Shown here one piece after another: positions 12,590 through 22,635 of a stretch of 64,000 bases of DNA (positions are counted from its first letter, which is position 1; each line of letters opens with the position of its first letter). The position numbers were made by a program, and so were the translations under genes. Source of the stretch: Trochalopteron elliotii. Taxonomy: Eukaryota > Chordata > Aves > Passeriformes > Leiothrichidae. Where the stretch lies: assembly GCA_024734555.1 (NCBI GenBank), contig JANPWX010000060.1, positions 3,757,571-3,821,570 of the forward strand, given 5' to 3'. The notes beneath the pieces are model-generated. The model had not been told where the DNA came from. It did not search any database and worked only from the letters and a program-made list of their open reading frames with translations.

Positions 12590-14558
12590 GTGAGTACTGA
12601 ACTGAGCGTCTCTTGCAGCCTCTAGTGTAAGAACCACACGTTGGGTTTGTGATATCTATTGAATAAACAACCTAAGGGGAAGACACTTCTAGCTTGAACT
12701 CAGATGATGTGCATTGTGCAAAGACATCACTTTTCCTTAACTCTATACAGAGTGGGTTGTTTTTTTTTTTTGGTGCTGTTCAGGGAAAGGTAGGAAATAC
12801 CTTTCACTGAGAGCTGCTGCTGTACTTAGCTCTGGCTAACTGAAAGCCCCTTCTGGGTTAAGCAAGGCATTTGGGGTTTTTTTTTCCCAGTGTTCCAGAG
12901 CTGCCTTTAAAATGCTGCAGCTGATATTCTGTCACATTTATTTCAAAGACCTCTCTTCTTTTTCTTTTTTTAATATGTGTATGTAATCCTTTCTGTCTCT
13001 TTCTGTTTACTCTTTTGGTTTGTTTTTATTTTACTACTTTTAAATTTTAATTCATCATTTCATGTTCACATGTGTCTGTATCAATTACATTGGCTTATAG
13101 ATTAAAAAGCACCAACCCTATCCTTTGAAATATGATGCATAATAGGAATACCTGGGATCTTACCTGTCAGTAACTGGGATAGCTGAAAAAGTAGGTTGAG
13201 ATAATTCTGTGTGAAACTGGGATACAATAAAATAAATCTACAGGAGTTTGTAGTATTTCCAAATTTATCTGTACTTGTTATGAATCTGGGATCTTTCTTG
13301 AGGGTGCAACACATTGATAGGCAGTGAAGTATTATAAAGATCATTGAGGCTTTTAAAAAGAAAAAATGAAACAATTGAAGGAGCTTCATGGCAGTTGTTG
13401 AAAGCCCCCAGCGTTTGTTTTATCAAATACTTCTGCTACGGATTTTCTGTATTTAAAAATCAAAGTTTATCTTCTCAGGGATCCCAAATGGTGTGTTTCA
13501 TATTTTGGAGAGCTTTCCTTAGTGTCAGCATCACTCAATTCTTAATTTTTCTTCACTAACTGCATTTGTTAAATTAGCTGTAAGAGTTGGCCTGTAGTCA
13601 TCTCATCTTGAAACCTGAATTATTGAAAGCCCTTTCATTTGAAAACTTTGGTTTGAACTGTCAACTTAGGCCTGTGACAGCCATGGGGAAAAATATCAGC
13701 CATGTTGCTGAGTGTCTGATCCTACTGTTGGAGGTGCTGCATTTAAATAATGCTTAGAGTGCCCCAGGAGTGCAGTTGTGAGTGGAGAAGGGGCTGCATC
13801 CTGTGCCAACCACTTTCCACTGAAAATTTCCAATATGCTCTTCACAGCCAGCCTACAAGTATCAGGCTGCTGCTGAGTGGAAACAATCACTGCTGTCACT
13901 CAGCCACTGCCACTGATGGTGCCTGTGCATTGCCTCTTCCAGATTCAGGATTTGCAGATGCTCTTATTCTGAGTTGAATATGAAGGAGAAAAACTGAATG
14001 TTACAGTCTAAGAGTTACAAAATTCCAAAATGTGCAACTTAAATAGGAGTGTGAAAGGCTTTTTGGCTTTGTTCACTTGTAATTAAGAACTAGGAGAGAC
14101 TTAAGAACTAATTTTTGTTTTTAGAGAAGTCTTTCCTAGAAGATGTGTTGGTGGGCAAAGTAAGTGATTTTTCCCTACCTTATTTCAAAGACTTTGTTGC
14201 AGTTCTATGCATTTCCTAGTGCCCTTCATGCCACAAAGGTTCTGATTGGAAGTTAAACAAAATTAAAACTTTTAGTGCTAGTGTAAAGAAATAAAAACAT
14301 GCAAGAATGTCATTTCCTTTCAGTGTAGTTGAACTCGGGCTCAGATGCTATTGGAATCAGTGGAGTTTCTGTGACATTAAGTGACAGGTCAGACAGGCTG
14401 TGGTTGCTTGAGCTACAGAGCCTCTTTTGCACATGTGGTGTTTCAGAAACATCCCATGCCCTGTTACGGCAGAGTAGTTCCCCAGTGTTTTGAGTTTTTA
14501 CATCATTATTTACCTCCATTAAATAGAGAGAGAACTCTTGGCTTGTTAGGATTTCACT

Positions 14559-14572
14559 CCATCATATGATGG
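14559..14572. repeat. 14-bp perfect palindrome
   Basis: CCATCATATGATGG is self-complementary over 14 bases. It lies in intron 4, next to a diverged tandem pair of about 26 bp (14582-14633) sharing CTGAGATA and AGGAAAAAT. No function is recognised. Confidence 0.5.
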
Positions 14573-15325
14573 TTATATAAGTACTGAGATACAGGAAAAA
14601 TAGTAGTGCTGAGATAATAGGAAAAATGACTAGTGAATCAGAAAAAAAGAAAGCCAACTCCAAACCTTTATTTATCTACCCCAGGAAGTTGCTTAGTTAA
14701 GAAGTTTGAGTCAGTTTAAAAATCTGTTTAATCAGAAAATTGAACAGAAGCCTCCAGTCTGGTTTTATTCTTTTGGTGTAGAAAACCAGCTGCCAAAATC
14801 TGATAATTTGTTTTTAGAACTTGACCTGAAAACCATAATGACCTGTGAAAGCTTTGGGGGTGGGCACAAACCTTAGAACAGTTAAGATCCCCTGGCATTT
14901 CTGAGTATTGCAGACCTTTGTGTGCAATGTAAACCTGGATTGTGATTGAACAGGAGTAGCATGTATGCAACCAGTTCTGCTAAATCTGCTTCTGTGAGCT
15001 GTTAGTGATCTGATAAAGGAGTTTATCATTGATATCCAGCCTGTTGCTGGATAAGTACTGTGCCCCAGCCATGCACTGAACAAGGTAACTCTGTCCTTCC
15101 CCACACACCCCGTCCATCCCCTTGCAGGAGGGCAGTTTGTCTTTGTAGTTATATACCAGCCATATCTGTCACTTAGAGAGCAAGTGTCTAAATTTATCAT
15201 CTCTTGCCTGGCCATGTTCCAGCTTTTCCCTTTTCCTGTTCTCTCCTGCAGACATGACACCTCATTGATGGTGCATGTGTGGTATTACAGCTTGAGATAA
15301 TTTTTTTAATTTTATTTTTTTTCAG

Positions 15326-15374
15326 AGCTACTTTTCACTCTGCTTTCTCTCTCTCTCTCCACGGTTGTGCAGAA
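15326..15374 (+). other. Candidate 49-nt cassette exon with hairpin at 5' splice site
   Basis: The acceptor is a long T tract ending TTTTTTTTCAG (15325) and the donor is GAA|GTAAGA (15374/15375). Spliced between exons 4 and 5 it would read ELLFTLLSLSLSTVVQ and then shift the frame of exon 5 to an early stop. The donor lies inside a perfect 10-bp stem (15371-15395). CT repeats inside the segment and a long pyrimidine tract after it (15386-15450) resemble sites bound by PTB-type splicing repressors. No transcript evidence is available. Confidence 0.25.
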
Positions 15375-15395
15375 GTAAGAGTGATTCTTACTTCT
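15371..15395. repeat. Perfect 10-bp-arm hairpin followed by T-rich tract
   Basis: AGAAGTAAGA (15371-15380) and TCTTACTTCT (15386-15395) are exact reverse complements separated by GTGAT. A pyrimidine-rich tract continues to about 15450. The left arm contains a strong 5' splice-site sequence (GTAAGA). Confidence 0.8.
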
Positions 15396-16181
15396 TTTTT
15401 TCTTTTTTTCTTTTGTCCTTTTTTCTTTTGTTTCCTTTTCTGTTTTCTTTAGTGGACTGAAAATCAAAGCTTTAACCCTCAACCCTTATGCAAGCCTGAG
15501 TAGTGGCTGTCTGTCTGAATAGTTAGAAGTCATAGTATTTACCTTAACAATTAAAACACTCATATGCTTGTAAAAGTATTCCAAGGCCAGCCAACAACCT
15601 CTGCTTTGAATACTAAATAAAAGATTAGCACTCGAATATAACTGTTCTTTATAGTTCAGTATTAAAAGGTCTCTTAATTTACAGTAATAAATGCCTTTTA
15701 ACTGCACCAAAAGTAGTATTTATTCAGTCTGCATGCTTTTAAACTCGGATTGTATTTCAGGTAACAAAGTAAATTGAGGCAATGTTTTATAGCATCTCAA
15801 ATTGCTATTGCTGTCTCTGCAATGCATTCTTACTGACTTCTTTCCCCAATTGGCTGATATTTGTCTAGTTGGCATTGCTGTTCTGTGGTGTCAGAACAGG
15901 GTTGGTATTAGATAGGCAGAGAACTGTGCTTAATTTGGCTTATTTTATATGGGGCAACTCTTGCTGAGAGTCAAACTTACTCAATATTAATGTAACATTA
16001 AAAATCTATGTGTTCATTGGCTGTATGAATTCACAAAATGTCAGTAAAGTGGGGACTTCAGAAAAATCAGTATAGTCCGAGTTTTTGCATCCACTGTACC
16101 TTACTGTGTGTGTTTGAAACTTAGATGCAGCTGTTCTTGTGATATTATCACATCTAATTTTGTTATTTTTACATTTTTTAG

Positions 16182-16248
16182 GCTTTACTGCGATCACAAC
16201 AACTAACCCCATTTGGTTGGTAAAGACACGATTACAGCTTGATGCAAG
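16182..16248 (+). CDS. SLC25A36: SLC25A36 coding exon 5
   Basis: The exon is 67 bases, opening with the last two bases of the split glycine codon and ending AG|GTAAAG in an arginine codon. The translation is [20 protein letters not shown] plus A (about residues 132-152). [11 protein letters not shown] is the second carrier signature. As in other nucleotide/folate-type carriers (SLC25A32, 33, 36), tryptophan stands where most carriers have an acidic residue. It lies on transmembrane helix 3. Confidence 0.94.
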
Positions 16249-17678
16249 GTAAAGTGACAATAGGAAACCTCACTGCTGTGATAAGATTGTACTCAAGTGT
16301 TCTGAATCTGTTGTGCACTCCAAAGCAGAATGAAATCTTAAACATTCTGCATTTCGGATTTGGAAGGTTAATGCTTATCTCTCTAAGTTATACTATCACT
16401 TCTCTTTTTTAGTCCATTCTGAGACATGCTTGAGGCACTGTAGTAGACTGACCAGCAAATTTGGAATGGATTACAAGGTTAACAGTTTCATTAAAATGAT
16501 GTTCTACCAACTATATCCTTCATTTTCATTCAGTAATACATTCTCTTTAACTGTTGAGCTAAACAATCCTGAAATATGGATTCAGTATTATAGCAAATGT
16601 TTATAGAAAAAGGCTTTAAACATCCTCAGGGTTTTTTTTTTCTTGTGGCTGTTTTTTTTTTACATACAATGAGTTCTAGCCTGTAAAAAGGGAAAGAATC
16701 CTTTCATGGATAGAAAAAGGAATTGTCCTAACATGGGATAGTAAATAAATTGTTTGGACTTATCATAGAATTGACTACAGAAATGGTTTATTATGAAACT
16801 TGTAATGAAAGTAGGATTTTATGCAAATAGAAAGGAAGACAAACCTCTTTATTCCCATCTATTTAAACCTGTAGGGAGGGACTGGTATGATGCCATATGA
16901 TGTGTCCATATGAGTTATCTGCTGTTTTATTCTGTGACTTGCTCACTCAGACCTCTGCTGGCACAATCCATATACCTGCACTTGCAGCTGTAGTGAAGCA
17001 CATCTCATGCAGGGTTGTCATGGGTTTGCATAGTTGTGTACAGTATTCTAACTACTTCAGTATGCACAACTCAATTCAGTGAGCAAGCTCAAAATGGGAA
17101 TAAAACTTCATTTGCCAAATACTGCTTGAAACAGGTGTGTCTAATGAGCATTTTCCATGACATCAGCAGAGGCTTAGTTCAGTCGAATAACAGCTGCCAA
17201 TGTTGGACTGGTTGCTGTGCCAGTTGTTTGCTGAGAGCTGTAATGCTGAGGGCTGCTGTTTCAACTCTTAGCCAGTGAATGCTGTGCAGCCCTTTATTGA
17301 GGCAACAATTAGGGCAAATCCATTATGGAAAAGGAAATGGTCATTTTTCTCATGAGTTGCTGACATGGATAGCCCATTTGGGAGTCTGTTTCCCAGCAGT
17401 TTAGTCCTTTATTGCATGAGAGCAGGGGAGGCCTAAAGCTGCTCAAGATTTCTCTGTGATACTTTTTCTTTAGTCGCTGTGTGAAGTTTGGCTTGCACTG
17501 TGTGTAATGCTTTACCTGTGTTTAGTGCTGAAGGCCTTTGAGGCTGTCCAGTGACTTGGAGCCCCTCAACATCAGTGTTGGGTATTTCCTAAGTCTTCTT
17601 ATCACTACAAACCTGTTTTAATTATTTTCCAGTCTCAGTGGCTGCACCAGTTGATATTTGGACTTTTCTCCTTTTTAG
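16249..17678 (+). other. SLC25A36: SLC25A36 intron 5 with a competing upstream acceptor
   Basis: The donor is GTAAAG and the used acceptor is CTTTTTAG (17671-17678). A second good acceptor (TTAATTATTTTCCAG) ends at 17632. Its use would add 46 nt and reach a TGA in frame shortly after. No other coding sequence is seen. Confidence 0.75.
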
Positions 17679-17968
17679 GAATCGTGGAGAAAAGCGAATG
17701 AGCGCTTTTGAGTGTGTCCGCAAAGTTTATCGCCTGGATGGCTTTAAAGGCTTTTACCGGGGAATGTCCGCGTCCTACGCTGGCATATCCGAGACTGTCA
17801 TTCACTTTGTCATTTATGAGAGTATTAAGAAAAGATTACTGGAGTATAAGACTGCTTCTGCCATGGACAGTGAGGATGAATCAGCAAAAGAAGCATCGGA
17901 CTTTGTTCGCATGATGATGGCTGCTGCCACTTCCAAAACATGTGCAACATCAATAGCATATCCCCATG
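17679..17968 (+). CDS. SLC25A36: SLC25A36 coding exon 6
   Basis: This 290-base exon is the longest coding exon here, covering residues about 154-249. It begins [20 protein letters not shown] and contains DGFKGFYRG (second-repeat matrix signature), then [20 protein letters not shown] (transmembrane helix 4). After that come the loop with [20 protein letters not shown] and the start of transmembrane helix 5 ([16 protein letters not shown]). The final P-H begins the third carrier signature finished in exon 7. At about residue 230 (17908-17910, CGC) it has arginine where mammalian SLC25A36 is remembered as glycine. The donor is CATG|GTAAGT. Confidence 0.95.
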
Positions 17969-18688
17969 GTAAGTGGGACATGTGCAGCTGAGGCCCTGAG
18001 TCAGCTCCATCAAAGGGAGTCTTCTCAGTGAGATTTGTAGCCAACTTTGGTTTACTTGCTCAAGAAATACTGTTCTGTCTAAACATCAGATTTAGCAGGT
18101 CAGCGTGAGTGTAGTATTCAGAAATGGAAGTGCTTTACAGTGGATGTCCAGCATGACCTTTTCTTGCGCGATGTTTATTTTGCCAAGGGATTTGCCAGGG
18201 TATGGCCCAAGGTACTCAAAGAGATACTTTTAGTTGGAATCTTTCCATATACTCAACAATTTTCTATAATGTGCCAGCAAGTTCTTGTCCCCCTTCTAGG
18301 AAAACAGGCTGTCTAGTTTGTGTGTCAGTTGCACTTGATCTTCCTGCAAAGTAGTTGTGTGTATATTGTTTGTTAATGAACTGAGTACTGAACCAATGTC
18401 AATTTCTGAGGTAAAATGCAAGCCCAAGCAACCGTCCTCTTATGGATTGTAGCTAAGCAAATCAATTTGCCTTGTTTAGTCAGATATCTAATACTTGCTC
18501 TTTTCTTACACATACTTAGTTTGCTACTCTGTTCATCTTCCTCCTTCTGTTAAAGAGGAGTTGTGAGATTGAGAGCTTGGGAGGGGCATTTCTGTGTAAA
18601 AATCCCTGATCAGTTGCTGGGAAAAAATGAAAAGTGATGAATGTAATCACTCAATTTTTCTTTTTTTCCACTGGTTTTCTTTGTGCAG
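17969..18688 (+). other. SLC25A36: SLC25A36 intron 6
   Basis: The intron is 720 bases, donor GTAAGT and acceptor TTCTTTGTGCAG. No gene or repeat is recognised in it. Confidence 0.85.
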
Positions 18689-18882
18689 AGGTTGTACGAA
18701 CAAGACTAAGAGAAGAGGGAACAAAATACAGATCTTTCTTCCAGACACTCTCTTTGCTTGTGCGAGAGGAAGGGTATGGCTCCCTTTACCGAGGGTTAAC
18801 CACACACCTGATCAGACAGATTCCAAACACTGCTATCATGATGTCCACCTATGAAGTTGTAGTCTACTTACTCGATGGATAG
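18689..18882 (+). CDS. SLC25A36: SLC25A36 terminal coding exon (exon 7, includes stop)
   Basis: AG completes the split glutamate codon after the acceptor GTGCAG. The translation begins [20 protein letters not shown] and includes the third carrier signature (P-H-E-V-V-R with exon 6). It then has [10 protein letters not shown] (third matrix-helix signature) and transmembrane helix 6 ([20 protein letters not shown]), ending YLLDG and TAG at 18880-18882. The C-terminus matches the family length, so the protein is intact at this end. Confidence 0.95.
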
Positions 18883-18891
18883 CACTGTGAC

Positions 18892-18919
18892 AAGGTGGAA
18901 GAAGGTGGAAGATGGAAGG
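18892..18919 (+). repeat. Short purine-rich tandem repeat just after the stop
   Basis: AAGGTGGAAG occurs at 18892-18901 and again at 18902-18911. A diverged partial copy, ATGGAAGG, follows at 18912-18919. It lies within the first 40 bases of the SLC25A36 3'UTR. Confidence 0.75.
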
Positions 18920-21073
18920 ACTGGAGTGGACCACTGAATGTCAATGCCAATGTGGTGGGCAAAAGGAACGTTGGATCAGGAACGAGCAGCTGTGGACAAA
19001 ACAGAAGGTTGATTGTGGGCAACTCTGAATAATTTTGCTGCCTTTATTGTGTGGTCTCATGTCAATGTGACAAATGGGAACTACCCCTTAGGGAATGCCT
19101 TCATACATCTCTTAATTCAGAATTACTCTTTTCTTTTCATCTGCTAATCTAGACAAAGCCACTGAGTCATCTTCAGAGACCCAATGGGTGAGGGAGGGGA
19201 CATGAAAGATGTTCCTGGGCAGTCCTGTTACCTTCTCTTAGCGATTGCTCTCAACTATATCATTTTGTTCTGTTTTACTGCATAGTAACCTGTTGGAGGA
19301 ATGGGCAAGACAGTACTTTTGTAGCTTTCTATACCTGAAACTTCCATTTAGTTGCTCTGAAGATTTATAAAGAGACTGAGGTAGTGGTGAGTGTGTAAAG
19401 TTTTCCATGTTGCTACCTCAAGACAAAATATGGTGCAGGGACCTAGAACAGTTATTTCTTCACTACAGAAGGTGATACCTGTTGTAGCTTTTTGGTTTTG
19501 GTTGTTCTTTTTTTATTTTCCTTGACTTTTGAGCAGTGTTGTAGGTTTGTGAGAGAGGGTCTGATTGTTAACTCTTCAGGTTATCAGTCTGTTAATGTTG
19601 GTGTATGTGGACTTCTGGTCTTTCTGCATCATCCTTTTTATTTTCTGGAACTTTTCTCAAGTGAGAGAGGCCTATGAAATGTTGTCTTGTATCATTAGTT
19701 TTACTTGCCAACCTGTTCAGGTCACTCATACAGCTAAGGAAGAAGTTGCTGAATGCTACTTTATAGCTTTTTAAGGATTTGAAATGTGATGAGAAATCTC
19801 AACTAGTCCAGCCTCCCATTTGTGAAGACAGGATTCACTGTTTCATGCTGCCTAAGCACAAGCTGTATTACCCTTAAGTATCTGGCAAATCCTGCCTTGG
19901 ACTACCAGTATTTATATGGGAGTACTGGGGGAGAACACACATCACCATGGCTAGGGTGACCAGAAAGCTGAAACCAGTTGAAGTTGTGATACATCTTGTC
20001 AGTGCAGACAGGGTCTGTGGAGAAGGATGGAGAAATTGTAAATGATATTTTCTTGAAAGCTTTCCCCCTGATAATTGCTGTATCACTTCTGTCAGCTTGA
20101 GCTCAGTACATGAGCTATAACCTTGTCCTCCACATTGTCTGATTATTCAGGCATTGGTTTTGTTCTGTAGGCCAATTGCAAAATAATGCCTTGCATTCAG
20201 CAGTGAGGCTTAGCTGGTTTATTCTGTCATAAATTACAGAATTTTCCAATATCATACAACTGGAGTGTCAAGCAGTTTCATGTTACAGGAATTTTTACAG
20301 CTTTCCAGACAGGTATCTTAGTCTGCATCCATTATCCTTATGAGGAAGATGATCATTTATAAATTGGGGTCAATAGCTTTCTCCATATAAATGCTGCTAC
20401 ACTGGCATGGACAGAACTGTGCTCTCAGCTCTTCCAGTGTGGTACTTCAGTACACTTGAACTGTGCATCATGTGCAATGGCTTTATTTTAAGAATGACTT
20501 CTTATGCACTTTGTGGCCTTCTTAGGGCTTAGGACTTTTCTTCCTCTTACTGATTATCTGGAATCAAACAGTGTTTGAAACATGCAGTTTGGCTTTAAAC
20601 AAAGCAGGTGGTTTGATTTCTGTGTAAGCTGTGCAGGAGTTTATGCTGTAAATCCATAGCATCTCTGTGGCAGTGGTTCTGTAGGCTCCATGTAAAACCT
20701 CAAAGTTTGCAGAACAATCAGTCTGGGTTTTTCTCGTTTGCTTTCCTTTTATTTTGACCCTTGCTGTGTTCTCCACACAGTCAAAGTGTTTGAGTATTTC
20801 ATGTAATTCTCTGTATTAATTTGCTCATTTGCTAAAAGCAGCCCACAGTAAGTACATTGATCTTGCAGTGCTGTATTGACTCCCTACTTGGAAAATGTTC
20901 CCTTTTTAAAGACATAGCATGGTCTGAGGGGTGACCATGGTGAACTTGATTGTTGCAAAGTGAAAGGAGTGCTTAAATGTGTTTTAAAGTGGCTTTTTCT
21001 AGCGATCTCTCTAGGAAAAGACTGGAGTGTTTTTGGCTGACCTAAGACTTGATGTGATGCTTTTGTTCAGACA

Positions 21074-21079
21074 AATAAA
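21074..21079 (+). terminator. SLC25A36: Candidate poly(A) signal AATAAA
   Basis: Canonical hexamer about 2.2 kb after the stop codon. It is a possible proximal cleavage site. No transcript-end evidence is available. Confidence 0.3.
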
Positions 21080-21664
21080 TGCTGGAATAGTGACTTACTG
21101 TAATTCTTGTGATGTAGAAAGTGGGTCACTCTTCAGATTATCTAGATTACTCAGTTGTAGCCAAAACTTAAATTGGCAAAGACCATATTCAGCTTTGGAG
21201 TTCATGAATACAGTGAACTCTTGGAGTAACCTAGGCTTCATGAGAGGTTCCCTCCTCTGTTTGAATACGTTGTCCCTTGGTTCTGTTGGTCTCCCATTCC
21301 TGGCTATTCCCTGGGTACAAGTGTGTGCCTTCTCTGGGTATAAGAGCAGAGCCCCTGGAGTTGATAAGCAGGACATTTTAACAAGTACAGTTGAATATGG
21401 GAGATAACAGCTAAAAGCAGACAATCAGCTTATTACTCCACCTCTTTAAAGGGTGTTCCAGCTTTGTTTTAAACTTCAGGGGTGATAGTTTTGGCTTCCT
21501 TTGCATAACCAAACATAACCCCAGAATTTCTTGGGATTTTTCATTAAACTACAAGTACACACAAAAGTACCTCTGATATATTTCCCAAAGATCTTTAAAT
21601 TATTTATATCGTTTTCTTGATATTTATTATAAAAACTCAAGAGGAATAACCAGATGCTTCCTTC

Positions 21665-21670
21665 AATAAA
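21665..21670 (+). terminator. SLC25A36: Candidate poly(A) signal AATAAA
   Basis: Canonical hexamer about 2.8 kb after the stop codon. It lies just before the CpG-rich patch, so if used the patch would be outside the transcript. Confidence 0.3.
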
Positions 21671-21787
21671 ATCTTTAACTACAGAGGTGAAAGCAGTGCA
21701 TTTAAACTTGGTCATCTTGATTTGCATTTGGATGTCATGTATTTATGTCCCACTTGTGTGTGCTAGAGGAAAGGATGTGTGAAGAGC

Positions 21788-21975
21788 TCCGAGTAATGAA
21801 TTCGTTGCTCATTCCGTGGCTGTGCTCAGAGCCGAGGCCGGCAGGCGGCGCGCCCCCCGCGGGAGTCACGGCAGGAAAAGCCGTGGAAAAGTCCGGGAAT
21901 GCCGGCCCTGAGCCCCTCCTGGCCCTGCAGTGCTGGCTGGGAACAGGCGGAGGTCCGCTGGGGATGGCCAGTTTC
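21788..21975. promoter_or_regulatory. Isolated CpG-rich patch downstream of SLC25A36 stop
   Basis: About 16 CpGs fall within some 180 bases, including a GGCGCGCC at 21847-21854, in a neighbourhood otherwise very poor in CpG. Composition changes abruptly on both sides. It could be a small CpG island (promoter of an unannotated or antisense transcript), a GC-rich element in the 3'UTR, or an inserted sequence. Frames open on both strands here (21745-22047 plus, 21735-22052 minus) have no recognisable protein family and are expected from the lack of stops in GC-rich DNA. Confidence 0.5.
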
Positions 21976-22130
21976 TGCTCTGCCTGGTTGGAGGTGGGCT
22001 TACACGAGGGAGCTGTGGAATTTTTTGGTTGTTGTAGTTGTAACTGAGACATCGCCTGTCCACTTATCCATTAACACTGCCCCAATCTCTGTTTACGTAA
22101 CGCACTCCGCATCTTCCCTTGCTGATTGAG

Positions 22131-22168
22131 GTGTTAATGACAGCGGATTGTTTGTTTGTTAATGACAG
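22131..22168. repeat. 11-bp direct repeat with TAAT core
   Basis: GTTAATGACAG occurs at 22131-22141 and again at 22158-22168, spaced by 16 bases that include GTTTGTTTGT. It is a possible paired protein-binding site, with no factor identified. Confidence 0.4.
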
Positions 22169-22610
22169 TTTCTGCTAGTCTGTTTTTCTTACACATATGC
22201 AACATTCCTCAGACTGCAGCATTGTAAAAGAATGCTTCCAGAATCAAGAGTGGAGAGCCTTTATAAATGTTGCTTCCTGTTTAAACTGTTCAGATTTGGA
22301 AAACAAGCTGAATGCTGAAGTGTGCCTAGGTAAATGTACTACGTTTTTCAACTTCCTGTCTGTTAAAACTGAGTTATGAAAGTTTTTTCAGTTCTTCTAT
22401 TTAAGAGTCTGCCTACCCTGCATATGTGAACATAACTATGCCCTCAGAGTCATAGCTAAACACTCACAGATGACAAATTGAGAATACTTCAGTACTCATG
22501 TGAGGTTTGCTGTTATTCTTGCATACATGTAGTTGGCTGTAAACTATGTGCATTTACTCTGTATTTATATAGTTAACTTTTTGTTTGGATTGCTTTAAAC
22601 TTCAAAGCAA

Positions 22611-22616
22611 ATTAAA
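22611..22616 (+). terminator. SLC25A36: Candidate distal poly(A) signal ATTAAA
   Basis: A common variant hexamer about 3.7 kb after the stop. It is followed by GT-rich sequence that could serve as a downstream element. I judge it the likeliest distal end of SLC25A36 because the preceding 400 bases look UTR-like. A second ATTAAA lies at 22722. Confidence 0.35.
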
Positions 22617-22635
22617 ATTATGTGCTTCTATTCAA

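Larger units (their letters stand above)
8778..16181 (+). other. SLC25A36: SLC25A36 intron 4 (largest in window)
   Basis: This 7.4-kb intron has a GTAAGG donor and a TTTTTTAG acceptor. No known SLC25A36 exon lies within it. Two acceptor-donor pairs that could frame short cassette exons stand out (12553-12589 and 15326-15374) and are listed separately. A minus-strand open frame at 14814-15260 (148 codons) has no recognisable domain. T-rich stretches occur at about 12950-13060 and 15301-15450. Confidence 0.75.
1..22635 (+). other. SLC25A36: SLC25A36 locus, partial (exon 2 to 3' end)
   Basis: Six exons with GT-AG borders join in one frame into a mitochondrial carrier with three repeats, recognised as SLC25A36 (PNC2). 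From knowledge of the family, this carrier moves pyrimidine and guanine (deoxy)nucleotides across the inner mitochondrial membrane, supporting mtDNA/RNA synthesis and the matrix GTP pool. The visible part encodes 299 full residues. If exon 1 encodes about 14 residues, as in mammals, the protein is about 313 residues. Introns inside the window are 4439, 2605, 7404, 1430 and 720 bases. The start codon, promoter and 5'UTR lie upstream of the window. The 3' limit given is a candidate only, set just past the ATTAAA at 22611. The paralogue SLC25A33 is excluded by the residues encoded by exons 2, 4 and 6, which follow SLC25A36. Confidence 0.9.
18883..22635 (+). other. SLC25A36: SLC25A36 3'UTR (end uncertain)
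   Basis: Sequence after the stop has no recognisable coding exon and is largely AT-rich. It opens with a short purine repeat (AAGGTGGAAG twice, 18892-18911). Candidate poly(A) signals are AATAAA at 21074 and 21665 and ATTAAA at 22611. SLC25A36 transcripts in mammals have long 3'UTRs, which makes an end near 22.6 kb plausible but unproven. Open frames within it (for example 21027-21407 plus, 21095-21424 minus) overlap on both strands and look like chance. Confidence 0.5.

Noticed and set aside
14814..15260. 148-codon minus-strand frame in intron 4
   Set aside because: No recognisable domain, antisense to an intron, no splice or promoter signals. Length is within what chance gives in 64 kb.
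17638..17991. 117-codon frame beginning [10 protein letters not shown]
   Set aside because: It is SLC25A36 exon 6 extended backward into intron 5 and forward past the GTAAGT donor. The true exon is 17679-17968.
18634..18640. GTGATGA resembling a C/D snoRNA C box in intron 6
   Set aside because: No D box at suitable distance and no terminal stem. It is also too close to the branch-point region of exon 7.
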